DNA from: Desulfohalovibrio reitneri | GTDB taxonomy: Bacteria > Desulfobacterota > Desulfovibrionia > Desulfovibrionales > Desulfovibrionaceae | NCBI RefSeq assembly: GCF_000711295.1 | Contig: NZ_JOMJ01000004.1 | Location: forward strand, 372,001-436,000 | DNA length: 64,000 nucleotides | Direction of reading: 5' to 3' | Part shown: piece after piece, positions 8,158-18,181 of the stretch | Numbering within the stretch: position 1 is the first letter of the stretch | How the letters are laid out: every line of letters starts with the position of its first letter | The notes under the pieces: generated by a model | Seen by the model: the letters and a program-made list of their open reading frames with translations, nothing else | What the model was told of the DNA's origin: nothing | Databases searched by the model: none | Position numbers and translations under genes: made by a program

Positions 8158-8339
8158 TTTCCTTGGGGATGAGGATAGCCGCCGCCGGGGTTTCCGGCAA
8201 CGCGGCTGCGTTCAGCTAGCGCAGGCCGGGGGCGGGGTCAAGGCGAGCTCGCCCCCGGAGCGCCATTTTCATCCGATTTCCAGAGTAACAGACTCCTCGG
8301 CCGATTGCCCGCCACGGCGCGGCGAGGTACACAGGGCCC

Positions 8340-9596
8340 ATGGCCGACGCCTTTGCGGATTTCCACGCCCTCCAGGCGCATCTGGATCGGCTGGGGCTGT
8401 TCCACATGGACCTGACCCTGGGCCGCATGGAGGCCTTTTTCCGTACCTCCGGCCTGGCCGCGCCTCCCTTTCCGGTGATTCACGTGGTGGGCACCAACGG
8501 CAAGGGCTCCACCACCGCTTTTCTGGAGGCCCTGCTTCTGCGGGCCGGGCTGCGGGTGGGCGTGTACACCTCACCGCATTTTCTCAGCGTGCGCGAGCGG
8601 GTGCGGCTGGACGGCGCCCCCGCCTCCCCTGAGGCCTTCCTGGCCGCGGCCAACCGCATCGCCCCGCTGGCCGGCGAACTGACCTACTTCGAGTTCCTCA
8701 CCGCCCTGGCCGTGGACGCCTTCGCCGCGCATCCCGTGGACGTGGCGGTCATGGAGGCGGGCCTGGGCGGGAGGTACGACGCAGTCAGCGCGCTTCAGCG
8801 CGACCTGCTGCTCTACACGCCCATCGACCTGGACCACGCCGCCCAACTGGGCCACACCCGCGCGGCCGTGGCCAGAGACAAGGCCGGGGCCATGCGCCCG
8901 GGGCTGCCCACCCTCACCGTGCCCCAGCATCCCGAGGCCCGGGCCGTGCTCGAGGAGGCGGCCGCCGGGACCGGCTGCCCCCTGGAGACGGCCGCCGTCA
9001 TGGATTTCGGCCGCGACTCCCTGGGGCTGGCCGGGCCGCACCAGTCGGTCAACGCCTCCCTGGCCCTGGGCGCGGCGGACCGCCTGGTCCACAGCCACGG
9101 CTGGGACCTGCCCCTGGACGAGCGGTTGCCCGCCATGGGCCGCGCCTTTCTGCCGGGCAGGCTGCAATGGGCCCGGGGAGAGGCCAGCGGGGCGGACCTC
9201 ATTCTGGACGCGGCCCACAACCCGCACGCCCTGGTCGCCCTGGCCGAAGCCCTGGAACACCTGGACATTCACCCGGCGGCGGTGGTTTTCTCCTGCTTCT
9301 CGGACAAGGACCTCGCCGCCCTGGCCCCGCACGTGGCCAGGCTGACCAGGGGGCCCATCCTGGTGCCGTCCATTCCGGCCGCCTGCCGGGGGCGGGCCTG
9401 CGACCCCCGCTCCATCGCCGGAGCCCTGACCCCGCGCGCCAGGGTGGCCGCCGACCCCGAGGCCGCCGTGCGCGAGGCCGCCCGCCACGGCTCCCCGGTG
9501 CTGGCCTGCGGCTCCTTGTATTTGCTGGCCGCCCTGTATACACAAAGACCCCATCTGCTGGCCCCGCCGACCAACCCAGCCGAGGTGCGCCCATGA
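8340..9596 (+). CDS. folC: Dihydrofolate synthase / folylpolyglutamate synthase
   Basis: An ATP-dependent Mur-ligase-family enzyme that adds glutamate to dihydropteroate and to folates. The 418-aa protein has the P-loop GTNGKGST at 51-58, the FolC signature just after it (VYTSPHFLSVRERVRLDG), the EAGLGGRYDAVS segment near 141-152 and the C-terminal AHNPHA motif (about residue 290). It starts at ATG 8340 after a weak AGGGCCC site. Its stop overlaps the selA start by four bases (ATGA), so folC and selA are cotranscribed and probably translationally coupled. The link between folate and selenocysteine synthesis is positional only. Confidence 0.95.
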   Translation: MADAFADFHALQAHLDRLGLFHMDLTLGRMEAFFRTSGLAAPPFPVIHVVGTNGKGSTTAFLEALLLRAGLRVGVYTSPHFLSVRERVRLDGAPASPEAFLAAANRIAPLAGELTYFEFLTALAVDAFAAHPVDVAVMEAGLGGRYDAVSALQRDLLLYTPIDLDHAAQLGHTRAAVARDKAGAMRPGLPTLTVPQHPEARAVLEEAAAGTGCPLETAAVMDFGRDSLGLAGPHQSVNASLALGAADRLVHSHGWDLPLDERLPAMGRAFLPGRLQWARGEASGADLILDAAHNPHALVALAEALEHLDIHPAAVVFSCFSDKDLAALAPHVARLTRGPILVPSIPAACRGRACDPRSIAGALTPRARVAADPEAAVREAARHGSPVLACGSLYLLAALYTQRPHLLAPPTNPAEVRP

Positions 9597-11011
9597 ACCT
9601 GTTCCGACTGCTGCCCTCCATAGACAAGCTGCTGGGCCGCATGGCCGAGGATCCCGAGCTGCGCGGCCTGCCCCGCGCCCTGCTGCGCGACCTGGCCAAC
9701 GACTTTCTGGACGTGGTGCGCGAGGAAATCCGCGCCGGAACCGCCGGGGCGGACGACCTGGACGAGGCGCGGCTGCTGCCCCGCGCCCTGGCGTTCGTGC
9801 GGGTGCGCTCCAAGCCGCGCTTCCGCCGGGTGCTCAACGCCACCGGGGTGGTCATCCACACCAACCTGGGCCGCTCCAACCTGCCGGATTCGGCGGTGGA
9901 GGCCGTGGCCCGGGCCGCCCGAGACTACTCCAACCTGGAGTTCGACCTCTCCACCGGCAAGCGCGGCTCCCGCTACTCCCACGTTGAGGAGCTGCTCTGT
10001 CGCATCACCGGCGCGGAAGCGGCGCTGGTGGTCAACAACAACGCCTCGGCCGTGCTGCTCACGTTGCAGACCCTGGCCCGGGACCGCGAGGCCATCGTCT
10101 CGCGCGGTGAGCTGGTGGAGATCGGCGGCTCCTTCCGCATTCCCGACGTCATGGCCCGCTCCGGCGCGCGATTGGTGGAGGTGGGGGCCACCAACCGCAC
10201 CCACCCGCGCGACTACGAAAACGCCATCACCGGAGAGACCGGCCTGCTGCTCAAGGTGCACGCCTCCAATTTCCGCATCGTGGGCTTTTCCAAGGAAGTC
10301 TCCCTGGAGGAGCTGGTGGGCATCGGCCGGGCCCATTCCATCCCGGTGATGGAGGACCTGGGCAGCGGCAATTTCGTCGATTTCACCGCCCTGGGCATCC
10401 CCCTGGACGAGCCCACGGTGCAGCGGCGGGTGGCCGCCGGGGCGGACGTGGTCACTTTCTCCGGCGACAAGGTGCTGGGCGGCCCCCAGGCCGGGCTCAT
10501 TGTGGGCCGCAGGGAGTACGTGGACCGCATCAAGCGCAACCCGGTCAGCCGGGCCATGCGCATCGACAAGATGACCCTGGCCGCCCTGGAGGCCGTGCTG
10601 CGGCTGTACCTGGAGCCGGAACGGGCCCTGCGCGAGATCCCCACCCTGGCCATGATTACCGCCGGGGCGGACGAATTGAAGAACAAGGCGCGCTCCCTGC
10701 GACGCCGCCTGTCCCGCGATCTGGCCGGGCGGGCGCGGCTGTCGCTCAAGCCGGGGTCCTCCCGCGTGGGCGGCGGCTCCTTTCCGGAGTGCGACCTGCC
10801 CACCACCCTGGTGGCGGTGGAGCCCCAAGCCCCGGTCACGGCCGAGGCGCTGCGCGAGGCCCTGCTGGCGACCGAGCCGCCCCTGGTGGGCCGGGTGGAG
10901 GACGACGCCTTCCTGCTGGACCCCAGAACCCTCAGACGCGACGAATTCCCCCTGGCGGGCTCCTCCCTGGATCAGGCGCTGGAGTCGCTGGGGGCAGCCA
11001 AGGAGAGTTGA
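9593..11011 (+). CDS. selA: L-seryl-tRNA(Sec) selenium transferase
   Basis: A PLP enzyme that converts seryl-tRNA(Sec) to selenocysteinyl-tRNA(Sec) using selenophosphate. From the ATG at 9593 it is 472 aa. The PLP lysine is K293 in the motif TFSGDKVLGGPQAG, and the family segments RRVLNATGVVIHTNLGRS (78-95) and VNNNASAVLL (147-156) are intact. An open frame continues upstream to 9167, but that part lies in folC in another phase, and the ATGA overlap gives the family N-terminus (MNLFRLLPSIDKLL). selB lies 5 kb downstream on the same strand; selC and selD are not in the window. The organism therefore probably makes selenoproteins. Confidence 0.96.
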   Translation: MNLFRLLPSIDKLLGRMAEDPELRGLPRALLRDLANDFLDVVREEIRAGTAGADDLDEARLLPRALAFVRVRSKPRFRRVLNATGVVIHTNLGRSNLPDSAVEAVARAARDYSNLEFDLSTGKRGSRYSHVEELLCRITGAEAALVVNNNASAVLLTLQTLARDREAIVSRGELVEIGGSFRIPDVMARSGARLVEVGATNRTHPRDYENAITGETGLLLKVHASNFRIVGFSKEVSLEELVGIGRAHSIPVMEDLGSGNFVDFTALGIPLDEPTVQRRVAAGADVVTFSGDKVLGGPQAGLIVGRREYVDRIKRNPVSRAMRIDKMTLAALEAVLRLYLEPERALREIPTLAMITAGADELKNKARSLRRRLSRDLAGRARLSLKPGSSRVGGGSFPECDLPTTLVAVEPQAPVTAEALREALLATEPPLVGRVEDDAFLLDPRTLRRDEFPLAGSSLDQALESLGAAKES

Positions 11012-11014
11012 TAC

Positions 11015-12406
11015 ATGACCAAGAAGAAGAGCGGCGAACCCCAGCTTGAATCCAAGCCCCGCAGCTGCTGGGACGTCTATTCCGCCAAGAAGCACCGCAC
11101 GGCCATGGACAAGCTGGCCAGGCGGTACATGGAGTTCCTGTCCGCCTGCAAAACCGAGCGGGAGACCGTGGACTGGGCGATTGAACGGGCCGAGGCCGAG
11201 GGCTTCACCCCTGACTTCCACTCCCACGCCTGTTTCCGCGTCATGCGCGGCAAGTCCATTTTCCTGGCCCGTCAGGGCAAGCGGCCCCTGTCCGAGGGCT
11301 TCCGGCTGGTGGGCGCGCACGGCGACACACCCCGGCTGGACCTCAAGCAGCACCCGCTGTTCGAGGAGGTCAGCTTCGGCCTGGGCAAGACCCACTACTA
11401 CGGCGGCATCCGCAAGCACCAGTGGCTGGCCCGTCCCCTGGCCCTGCACGGCACGGCCGTGACCAACTCCGGCGAGGTCAAGCGCATCGTCATCGGCGAG
11501 GATCCGGGCGACCCCGTTTTCACCGTGGCCGACCTGCTGCCCCACCTGGCCCAGAAGCAGGGCGAAAAGAAGCTTTCCGAGGCCTTCGAGGCGGAGAAGA
11601 TGTCCGTGGTGCTGGGGCACGAGCCCTCCAACCCCGGCAAGGACGAGGAGGAGAAGTCCCGGGTCAAGCGGCGCATGCTGGAGCTGATCCACGAGAAGTA
11701 CGGCCTGGTTGAGGACGACCTCTACTCCGCGGAAATGCAGATGGTGCCCGCCGGACCGGCCCGCGAGGTGGGCCTGGACCGAGGCCTCGTCGGCTCCTAC
11801 GGGCAGGACGACCGGGCCTGCTGTTTCCTGGCCATGGAGGCGCTCTTCGCCGCCAAGCAGCCGGAGCACACCCAGATGGTGCTCATCTGGGACAAGGAGG
11901 AGATCGGCTCCGACGGCTCCACCGGGGCCAAGTCGATGTTCTTCGAGTACTGCCTGGACGACCTGCTGGAGGCGTGGGAGCCGGAGACTTCGCCCTCCCG
12001 CGCGCTGCTGGCGGCCAAGGCCCTGTCCACGGACGTGCACCCGGCGGTGGACCCGGACTACCAGGAGTTCCACGAGAAGCTGAACTCCGCCTACATGGGC
12101 TTCGGTCCCACCTTCTGCAAGTTCACCGGCAGCCGGGGCAAGTACGCCGCCAACGACGCGCACCCCGAATACGTGGGCTGGCTGCGCGGCCTGCTGGACG
12201 GCGCCGGGGTGCCCTGGCAGATGGCCGGACTGGGCAAGGTGGACCTGGGCGGCGGCGGCACGGTGGCCAAGTTCCTGGCCGTGTACGGCATGGACATCAT
12301 CGACTGCGGCCCGCCGGTCCTTTCCATGCACTCCCCCTTCGAGCTGACCTCCAAGGCGGACATCTACGCCACCAAGCTGGCCTTCGAGGAGTTCCTCAAG
12401 AGCTAG
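11015..12406 (+). CDS. M18-family aminopeptidase
   Basis: A cytoplasmic zinc metallopeptidase of the aspartyl aminopeptidase family that removes N-terminal, often acidic, residues from peptides. The 463-aa length is typical. Visible zinc and catalytic motifs are GAHGDTPRLDLK near residue 95 (His, Asp), DKEEIGSDGSTG near 293 (catalytic Glu), and the C-terminal SMHSPFELTSKADIY segment (His). The start is three bases after the selA stop, with GGAGAG before it, so it is the third gene of folC-selA-pep. A strong terminator follows. Confidence 0.93.
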   Translation: MTKKKSGEPQLESKPRSCWDVYSAKKHRTAMDKLARRYMEFLSACKTERETVDWAIERAEAEGFTPDFHSHACFRVMRGKSIFLARQGKRPLSEGFRLVGAHGDTPRLDLKQHPLFEEVSFGLGKTHYYGGIRKHQWLARPLALHGTAVTNSGEVKRIVIGEDPGDPVFTVADLLPHLAQKQGEKKLSEAFEAEKMSVVLGHEPSNPGKDEEEKSRVKRRMLELIHEKYGLVEDDLYSAEMQMVPAGPAREVGLDRGLVGSYGQDDRACCFLAMEALFAAKQPEHTQMVLIWDKEEIGSDGSTGAKSMFFEYCLDDLLEAWEPETSPSRALLAAKALSTDVHPAVDPDYQEFHEKLNSAYMGFGPTFCKFTGSRGKYAANDAHPEYVGWLRGLLDGAGVPWQMAGLGKVDLGGGGTVAKFLAVYGMDIIDCGPPVLSMHSPFELTSKADIYATKLAFEEFLKS

Positions 12407-12438
12407 CGTTCAACGCAAAACACGGCATGGCTTGAACA

Positions 12439-12483
12439 CCGCAAGCCCGCGCCTGACCAGTCAGGCGGGGCTTGCGGTTTTTT
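12439..12483 (+). terminator. Rho-independent terminator after the M18 aminopeptidase gene
   Basis: The stem CCGCAAGCCC...GCCTGA, loop CCAG, TCAGGC...GGGCTTGCGG is followed by TTTTTT on the plus strand. It ends the folC-selA-pep operon just before the convergent GGDEF/EAL gene. Confidence 0.9.
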
Positions 12484-12508
12484 CTCGCTGCGCGTCCGGA
12501 GCGGGCGA

Positions 12509-14836
12509 TCACTCCCGTCGCGCCCCGGCGGCTTCCGGGTGGTCCAGTTCCAGCTTGGCCTCCTCCGCGGGCGGGCCGAAGTGGTAGCCCTGCACCAGGG
12601 TGCAGCCCAGTTCGCTCAGGCGACTGGTCTGCTCCTCGTCCTCCACGCCCTCGGCAACCACCTCCAGGCCCAGGTTGCGGCCCAGGGCCAGCACGGTGCG
12701 CACGATCTCGCGGTCGTCCTCGCGGCTGGCGATGAGGTTGATGAAGGAGCGGTCCACCTTCAGCGCCTTGACCGGCAGCCGCCGCAGGTAGGCCAGGGAG
12801 CTGTAGCCGGTGCCGAAGTCGTCGATGGCCAGGTTGACCCCCAGTTCGTGCACCCTCTCCAGGGCGTCCCTGGCGGCCTGCCCGTATTCCATGAGCACGT
12901 TTTCCACGATTTCCAGGGTCAGCAGGCGCGGCTCGAGGCCGTGGTGCTCCAGCGCCTGCCGCACCCAGTCGATCAGCTCCCGGTTGATGATCTGGTGGGC
13001 CGAGACGTTGACCGCCATGTAGCAGTCCTCGTCCACCTCGCCGCTCTCCCGCAGCCGGGCCAGGGCGGCGCAGGCCTCCTCCAGCACCATGCGGCCCAGC
13101 TCGTGGATGAGCCCGGAGTCCTCGGCCACGTGCAGGAACTCGCCGGGCGGCAGCAGACCGCGTTCCGGATGGTTCCAGCGCAGGAGCGCCTCCAGGCCGC
13201 GCAGGCGTCCGTCCGCCAGGTTGCGCACGGGCTGGTAGTGGACAGTGAACTCCCCCTGCTCCAGCCCGCGCCGAATATCCTGCTCCACGGTCACCAGCCT
13301 AACCGCCTCGGAGTGCATCTCCTGGCGGAAGAGGGCCATGGAGTCGCCGCCCCGGCTCTTGGCCCGGTACATGGCCGTGTCCGCGTCGCGCAGGATGTCG
13401 TCGGCCGAGCTGTAGTCCGAGGTCTCCATGAGCACGCCGATGCTGGCCTTGGTGACGAACTCCCCGCCGCTCAAATGGAAGGGCTCGGCCAGCTTGTACT
13501 GGATGCGCCGCACCGCGATGAGCACGTCCTCGGGGTCGGAAACCTCTTCCAGCAGAACGGCGAACTCGTCTCCGCCGAAACGGGCCACGGTGTCCACGTT
13601 CCGGGTGGAGTCGTTCAGGCGGTGGGCAACCTCGCGCAGCAGCGCGTCGCCCGCCATGTGGCCCAGGCTGTCGTTGACCTTCTTGAAATTGTCCAGGTCC
13701 AGCATGAGCACGGCGAAGAAGGCCGCCTCCCGCCGCTGCATCCGGTCCATTGCCCGCTGCAGCCGCTCCATGAACAGGTTTCGGTTGGGCAGGCCGGTGA
13801 GGGCGTCGTGCATGGCCATGCGGGTCAGCCGCTGCTGGTACTCGCGCCGCTCGGTGATGTCCTCCAGGGTGCCCAGCAGTCCCGTGACGTCCCCGTCCGG
13901 GTCGCGCAGGGGCACGATGTTGCTCTCCACCCACAGGGCGTCGCGGCCCTGGGCGGGCAGGCTGCGCTCCACGCCCAGAAAGCTCACCCCGCGCCGCATG
14001 GCCTCGCTTTCCTGGAACGCGGCCGGGCCGTCCAGAATGCCGCCGGGCAGATCCTCGTCGCGCCGCCCCGTCACCTGGTCCGGCGTGGAGAGGCCCACCA
14101 GGCGCGCGAAGTTGAGGTTGCAGCCGGAGTAGGTGCCGTCCGTGTCCTTCCAGTAGAGGAACTGGGGGATGGTGTTCATCACCAGGTCCAGTTGGTTGCG
14201 CGACTGCTCGATGGCGCGTTCGGCCAGGGCACGTTCCTCCATTTCCTTGGCCAGGCGGGAGACGTGGCTGCTCAGGGCGCGGTTCACCGAACGGTACATG
14301 CTGTACATTTCGAAACTTTCCAGAATGTTGGCGCACTGCTGCAGCATCAGCGTGACCAGCCTGTCGGCCACGTCCGGCAGCTCGCGCCTGCTGCCCGGCC
14401 AGACGCCCAGAAACAGCCCGCGCACGCGTGAAACCGTTCCCACGACATGCAGCAGAAGCAGCTGTCCCTTTTGGGGCACAAGGTAGAGGGGTTTGCCCGT
14501 GCGCAGGGCCACGGCCACCTCGCCGTGGTCGATGGCCCGGTCCAGATCGGCCTGAAGCCTCTTGCCGGCTCGGCCGGGATGGGTCAAAGCCGTTTCCAGG
14601 TCCGGGTTGTCGCGCTCGAAGAGAAAGAAGGCGGCCCGCTCGAAGGGGATGATCTCCAGAATCCGCTCCATGGTCCGTTCCAGGATGGGCCGTGGGGATT
14701 CCAGGTTTTCAAGCCCTTCCGCCATGCGGGCCATGCCCGCCACCTTGTCCAGGGCCTCCAGCACGCTGGCGTCGCAGCCCCGTTCCAGGGCCTGGCGTTG
14801 GGAGTGCGAAGAGGGATGGCGGTTGAGGGGGTTCAT
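12509..14836 (-). CDS. GAF-PAS-GGDEF-EAL protein (cyclic-di-GMP synthesis and breakdown)
   Basis: A 775-aa cytoplasmic signalling protein. Order: a GAF-like N-terminal domain (about 45-180), a helical linker, PAS (about 215-335), GGDEF (about 340-505) and EAL (about 515-760). The diguanylate cyclase motif GGDEF is intact at 421-425, with the inhibitory RxxD site (R412, D415) five residues before it. The EAL motif is intact at 548-550 and DDFGTGYSSL is present, so both activities are possible. No membrane segments are seen. The gene starts seven bases after the stop of the HDOD gene and is surely cotranscribed with it. Its start (ATG 14836) has only a weak ribosome-binding site, which suggests coupling. 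Confidence 0.93.
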   Translation of the reverse strand: MNPLNRHPSSHSQRQALERGCDASVLEALDKVAGMARMAEGLENLESPRPILERTMERILEIIPFERAAFFLFERDNPDLETALTHPGRAGKRLQADLDRAIDHGEVAVALRTGKPLYLVPQKGQLLLLHVVGTVSRVRGLFLGVWPGSRRELPDVADRLVTLMLQQCANILESFEMYSMYRSVNRALSSHVSRLAKEMEERALAERAIEQSRNQLDLVMNTIPQFLYWKDTDGTYSGCNLNFARLVGLSTPDQVTGRRDEDLPGGILDGPAAFQESEAMRRGVSFLGVERSLPAQGRDALWVESNIVPLRDPDGDVTGLLGTLEDITERREYQQRLTRMAMHDALTGLPNRNLFMERLQRAMDRMQRREAAFFAVLMLDLDNFKKVNDSLGHMAGDALLREVAHRLNDSTRNVDTVARFGGDEFAVLLEEVSDPEDVLIAVRRIQYKLAEPFHLSGGEFVTKASIGVLMETSDYSSADDILRDADTAMYRAKSRGGDSMALFRQEMHSEAVRLVTVEQDIRRGLEQGEFTVHYQPVRNLADGRLRGLEALLRWNHPERGLLPPGEFLHVAEDSGLIHELGRMVLEEACAALARLRESGEVDEDCYMAVNVSAHQIINRELIDWVRQALEHHGLEPRLLTLEIVENVLMEYGQAARDALERVHELGVNLAIDDFGTGYSSLAYLRRLPVKALKVDRSFINLIASREDDREIVRTVLALGRNLGLEVVAEGVEDEEQTSRLSELGCTLVQGYHFGPPAEEAKLELDHPEAAGARRE

Positions 14837-14843
14837 GGGGGTG

Positions 14844-16085
14844 TCACGGGAAGAAGATGTTCATGGATTCGTCGAAGCTGGTTTCGGCTTGACTGATGAT
14901 GGTGGGGATCAGGTTGGATGAAAGACCGTAGGCGTCCCAGCAGTGGGCGCAGAACCTGGGCAGGTGCCAGGCTCCGCTGCCCCCGCACTGCATGGCGTGG
15001 GCGAAGAGGTCGGCCAGGTGGACCAGCACGCAGGGCAGGGCCATGCCGTCCCTGGCGGGCTGGTGGTGGTCCACGATGACGGAAGTGAGGGAGGAGGGCA
15101 GGCCCCAGGCGTCCAGCACCGCACCGCCCACATCGGCGTGGTCGAAGTCCCAGCAGCGTTGTTCCGCCTTGTTCAGGGGAATCTCCTCTTCCAGGTGGAG
15201 GCGCATGGCCCGGGCCATCTGGGGCTGGAAGTTGCGCAGCATGACCAGTTTGCCGATGTCGTGCAGCAGCCCGGCCACGAACAGCCGCTCCTCGTCCTCC
15301 ACGCCGCAGGTCACGGCCAGCAGGCGGGTGATGATGCCGCAGGCCAGGGAGTGCTGCCAGAAGCCGTGCATGTTCAGAAGGGTCTCGGGGACGTCGCGGA
15401 AGTGGGAGACGACGGAGATGCCCAGGGCCAGGTTGAGTATCTGCCGCGACCCCATGAGGGTGATGGCCCGGGTGAGGGTGTCGATGCGGCGGGGAAAACC
15501 GTAGTGGGGTGTGTTCACCGCCCGCAGCACCTTGGCCGAAAGGCTCACGTCGCGCTGCACCACCTCGGCCACGTAGGCGGCCGAACTGTCGGGATCGTTG
15601 ATGGCCCGCAGGATGCGGTTGAAGGAGTCGGGCGGGGAGGCCAGCTCCAGCTCCCTGGCCGCCACCTCCTTCAGGTTCGGGGGCGATTCGTCCTCCCCCG
15701 GGCCGGGCGGAGGCAAGCTGGGCCGAGAGCGGCCGGGTGACTCGATGACCAGCGGCAGCAGCCGCCGGTAGAACTCCTTGGCCAGCCGCTTGACCGCCTT
15801 GTGTTCAAGCCCCGCCGTGGCGAACCGTTCCCGTGTATCCCGCTTGGCCTCCTTGCTGGCCTTGGGGGCCTCGGCGGCCATGCGCCGCAACTCCATCTCC
15901 TCGCGATGCTCCGCTTCGGCCTGGCCGCTCACGTCCGCCTCCACCACGCCCCATATCTTGCACATGCGGATGTGCTTGTCCGTGACGATGGTTCCGGCGG
16001 GGATCAGCAGCCTTCCCTGGGAGGAACGGACCGCGCTGTTGAGGACCATTCCCGGTTCCAGTTCCGCGAGGCCGACGATGCTCAT
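14844..16085 (-). CDS. HDOD-domain signalling protein
   Basis: A 413-aa protein. Residues 1-60 form a small beta-rich domain (LAELEPGMVLNSAV...) often found before HD-GYP or HDOD domains. After a charged linker rich in Arg and Glu, the HDOD domain spans about 125-400, with PPDSFNRILRAINDPD, the VAGLLHDIGKLVMLR segment (HD pair retained) and the DHADVGGAVLDAWGLP segment. HDOD proteins are usually non-catalytic hubs linked to chemotaxis and cyclic-di-GMP signalling. It lies directly upstream of the GGDEF/EAL gene in a two-gene operon, so it may control that enzyme; this is inference from position. Confidence 0.88.
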   Translation of the reverse strand: MSIVGLAELEPGMVLNSAVRSSQGRLLIPAGTIVTDKHIRMCKIWGVVEADVSGQAEAEHREEMELRRMAAEAPKASKEAKRDTRERFATAGLEHKAVKRLAKEFYRRLLPLVIESPGRSRPSLPPPGPGEDESPPNLKEVAARELELASPPDSFNRILRAINDPDSSAAYVAEVVQRDVSLSAKVLRAVNTPHYGFPRRIDTLTRAITLMGSRQILNLALGISVVSHFRDVPETLLNMHGFWQHSLACGIITRLLAVTCGVEDEERLFVAGLLHDIGKLVMLRNFQPQMARAMRLHLEEEIPLNKAEQRCWDFDHADVGGAVLDAWGLPSSLTSVIVDHHQPARDGMALPCVLVHLADLFAHAMQCGGSGAWHLPRFCAHCWDAYGLSSNLIPTIISQAETSFDESMNIFFP

Positions 16086-16167
16086 GGTCGTAAAACTCCG
16101 TTTCCCTTCGGCGAGAAGGGTGTCGTAGCCTACCTTGTTACCCTTCGGTAGAGATTAAGACAACCTC

Positions 16168-16195
16168 TTGCCGAACAAAAACGGGACGGTATCCG
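16168..16195 (+). promoter_or_regulatory. Candidate sigma-70 promoter for selB
   Basis: TTGCCG (16168-16173), 16 bp, TATCCG (16190-16195). It lies about 70 bp before the selB start in the divergent gap with the HDOD gene. The match is moderate. Confidence 0.3.
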
Positions 16196-16263
16196 TGCAT
16201 CGGGCGAGCGGGCATCTTGCCTTGAACGCATCGCGCGGCTAGGTTGGCCGATCTGGAGGACGC

Positions 16264-18174
16264 ATGGCCTACGTTCTGGGAACAGCCGGACACATCGACC
16301 ACGGCAAGACGACCCTCGTGCGGGCCCTGACCGGCGTGGACTGCGACCGGCTGGCCGAGGAGAAGAAGCGCGGCATCACCATCGAACTGGGGTTCGCCCA
16401 GCTGGAAATGCCCGGCGGCGGTTCCATCGGCGTGGTGGACGTCCCCGGCCACGAGAAGTTCGTCAAGCACATGGTCTCCGGGGCCGCCGGCATCGACTTC
16501 GTCATGCTGGTGGTGGCCGCTGACGAGGGCGTCATGCCCCAGACGCGCGAGCACCTGGAAATCTGCCAGCTGCTCGACGTGCGCTCCGGGCTGGTGGCCC
16601 TGAGCAAGATCGACGCGGTGGAAGAGGATCTGCGGGAGCTGGCCGCCGAAGAGGTGCGGGAGTACCTGGCGGACACCTTTCTGGCCGAGGCCGAGGTGGT
16701 GGGCGTTTCCGCCAAGACCGGCGAAGGGCTGGAGGATCTGCGGGCGGCCATCGCCAGGGCCTCGGAGACCGCCTCAGAGCGGCCCCGCTCCGACCTGCCG
16801 CGCTTGCCCGTGGACCGGGTGTTCTCCATGCGCGGCTTCGGCACGGTCATCACCGGCACCCTCACAGCGGGCAAAATCCGCACCGGGCAGGACGCCGCCA
16901 TCTACCCCCGGGGGCGGCAGGTCAAGGTGCGCGGGCTGCAGCGGCACGGTGAGTCGGCCGAGTGCGTGGAGATGGGCAACCGCTGCGCCGTGAACCTCTC
17001 CGGCGTGGAGACCGAGGAGGTGCGCCGGGGGGACGTGGTGGCCGCGCCGGGCAGCCTGTTCCCGTCGTATTCCTGGGATTTCCGCCTGCGGCTGCTGTCC
17101 TCCTCCCCGCGCTCCCTGCGCCACCGGCGCGAGGTCCATTTCCACCACGGCAGCCGAGAAGTGCTGGCCCGCATCCACCTGCTTGACCGCGACGAACTCA
17201 AGCCGGGCGAGGAATGCCTGGCCCAGGTGCGGCTGCCCCATCCCCTGCCCGCGGTGCGCGGCGAGAGGGTGGTGCTGCGCTCTTTCTCCCCCCTGCGCAC
17301 CATCGGCGGCGGGGAGGTGCTCAATCCCCTGCCGCGCAAGCCGCGCCGCTTCTCCGACGAGCTGCGCCACCTGGAGCGGCTGGAATCCGGCGACCCGGCG
17401 GAGATGGTCACCGCCTCCCTGGAGCTGGCGGGCGAGGCGGGCCGCACCTTCGCCGAGCTCATGGTGGCCACCGACCTGCCGCGCAAGGAACTGGAAAAGG
17501 TGCTGCAATCCCTTGGCGGCAAGCAGGCGGCCCTGCTCTTCGACCGCGACTCCCGCGCCTACGTGGCCGGCAGCGCGGCCGAGGCGCTGTCCTCGGACAT
17601 GCTGGAGTTCATGGCCGGCTTCCATCGGAACAACCCCATGAAGGCGGGCATCGGCCGGGGGGAGCTGGCCTCCTCCTGGGGCAAGGGCAAACACCCCAGG
17701 CTGGTGCACTTCCTGGTGGAGCGGCTGCTCAAGCGGGAGGAACTGGCCCTGGAGGGGGATCTGCTCAAGCTGCCCGGCCACCGGGTTTCCCTGGCCGCGG
17801 ACCAGGACAAGCTGCGTTCCGGCATCATGGCCGCCTACCGCCGGGGCGACACCGCGCCGCCCAACCAGAAGGACGTTTTGGAGGAACTGGACATAACCCG
17901 CACCGAGGCCGCGCCCATGTTCAAGCTGCTGGTGGAGCAGGGGGAGCTGGTCAAGGTCAAGGAGGACATGTTCTTCGCGGCCGAGGCCATGGAGAAGCTA
18001 CGGGACATGGTGCGCGGCTGGTTCCGCGACCACGACGACCTGGGGCCGGGCGAGATGCGCGAGCTGACGGGGTTGTCGCGCAAGTACGCCATCCCCCTGC
18101 TGGAGCACTTCGACAAGGAGCGGCTGACCGTGCGCGTGGGGGACAAGCGGCTGCTGCGGGAAAAGGCGGGCTGA
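16264..18174 (+). CDS. selB: Selenocysteine-specific translation elongation factor
   Basis: An EF-Tu-like GTPase that carries selenocysteinyl-tRNA(Sec) to UGA codons followed by a SECIS hairpin. The 636-aa protein has the G1 motif GHIDHGKT at 9-16, the switch region [25 protein letters not shown] (G3) and SKIDAVEED (G4). The C-terminal third (about 370-636) carries the winged-helix repeats that bind SECIS RNA. GGAGG lies seven bases before the ATG. Together with selA this supports selenoprotein synthesis. Its stop is only seven bases from the stop of the convergent transporter gene, with no terminator between them. Confidence 0.96.
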   Translation: MAYVLGTAGHIDHGKTTLVRALTGVDCDRLAEEKKRGITIELGFAQLEMPGGGSIGVVDVPGHEKFVKHMVSGAAGIDFVMLVVAADEGVMPQTREHLEICQLLDVRSGLVALSKIDAVEEDLRELAAEEVREYLADTFLAEAEVVGVSAKTGEGLEDLRAAIARASETASERPRSDLPRLPVDRVFSMRGFGTVITGTLTAGKIRTGQDAAIYPRGRQVKVRGLQRHGESAECVEMGNRCAVNLSGVETEEVRRGDVVAAPGSLFPSYSWDFRLRLLSSSPRSLRHRREVHFHHGSREVLARIHLLDRDELKPGEECLAQVRLPHPLPAVRGERVVLRSFSPLRTIGGGEVLNPLPRKPRRFSDELRHLERLESGDPAEMVTASLELAGEAGRTFAELMVATDLPRKELEKVLQSLGGKQAALLFDRDSRAYVAGSAAEALSSDMLEFMAGFHRNNPMKAGIGRGELASSWGKGKHPRLVHFLVERLLKREELALEGDLLKLPGHRVSLAADQDKLRSGIMAAYRRGDTAPPNQKDVLEELDITRTEAAPMFKLLVEQGELVKVKEDMFFAAEAMEKLRDMVRGWFRDHDDLGPGEMRELTGLSRKYAIPLLEHFDKERLTVRVGDKRLLREKAG

Positions 18175-18181
18175 GCCGGGC

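Noticed and set aside
7885-8172. Plus-strand frame ending in GGFEPPTVGLEDRCSILLSYG
   Set aside because: The end is the antisense of tRNA-Arg(TCT); the rest has no similarity.
8226-8258. Hairpin CCGGGGGCG / CGCCCCCGG upstream of folC
   Set aside because: No gene ends there on the plus strand and no T-run follows; it may simply be leader structure.
9269-12331. Minus-strand open frame of about 1020 codons across selA and the aminopeptidase
   Set aside because: It mirrors two well-identified plus-strand genes; long antisense frames are expected at this GC content.
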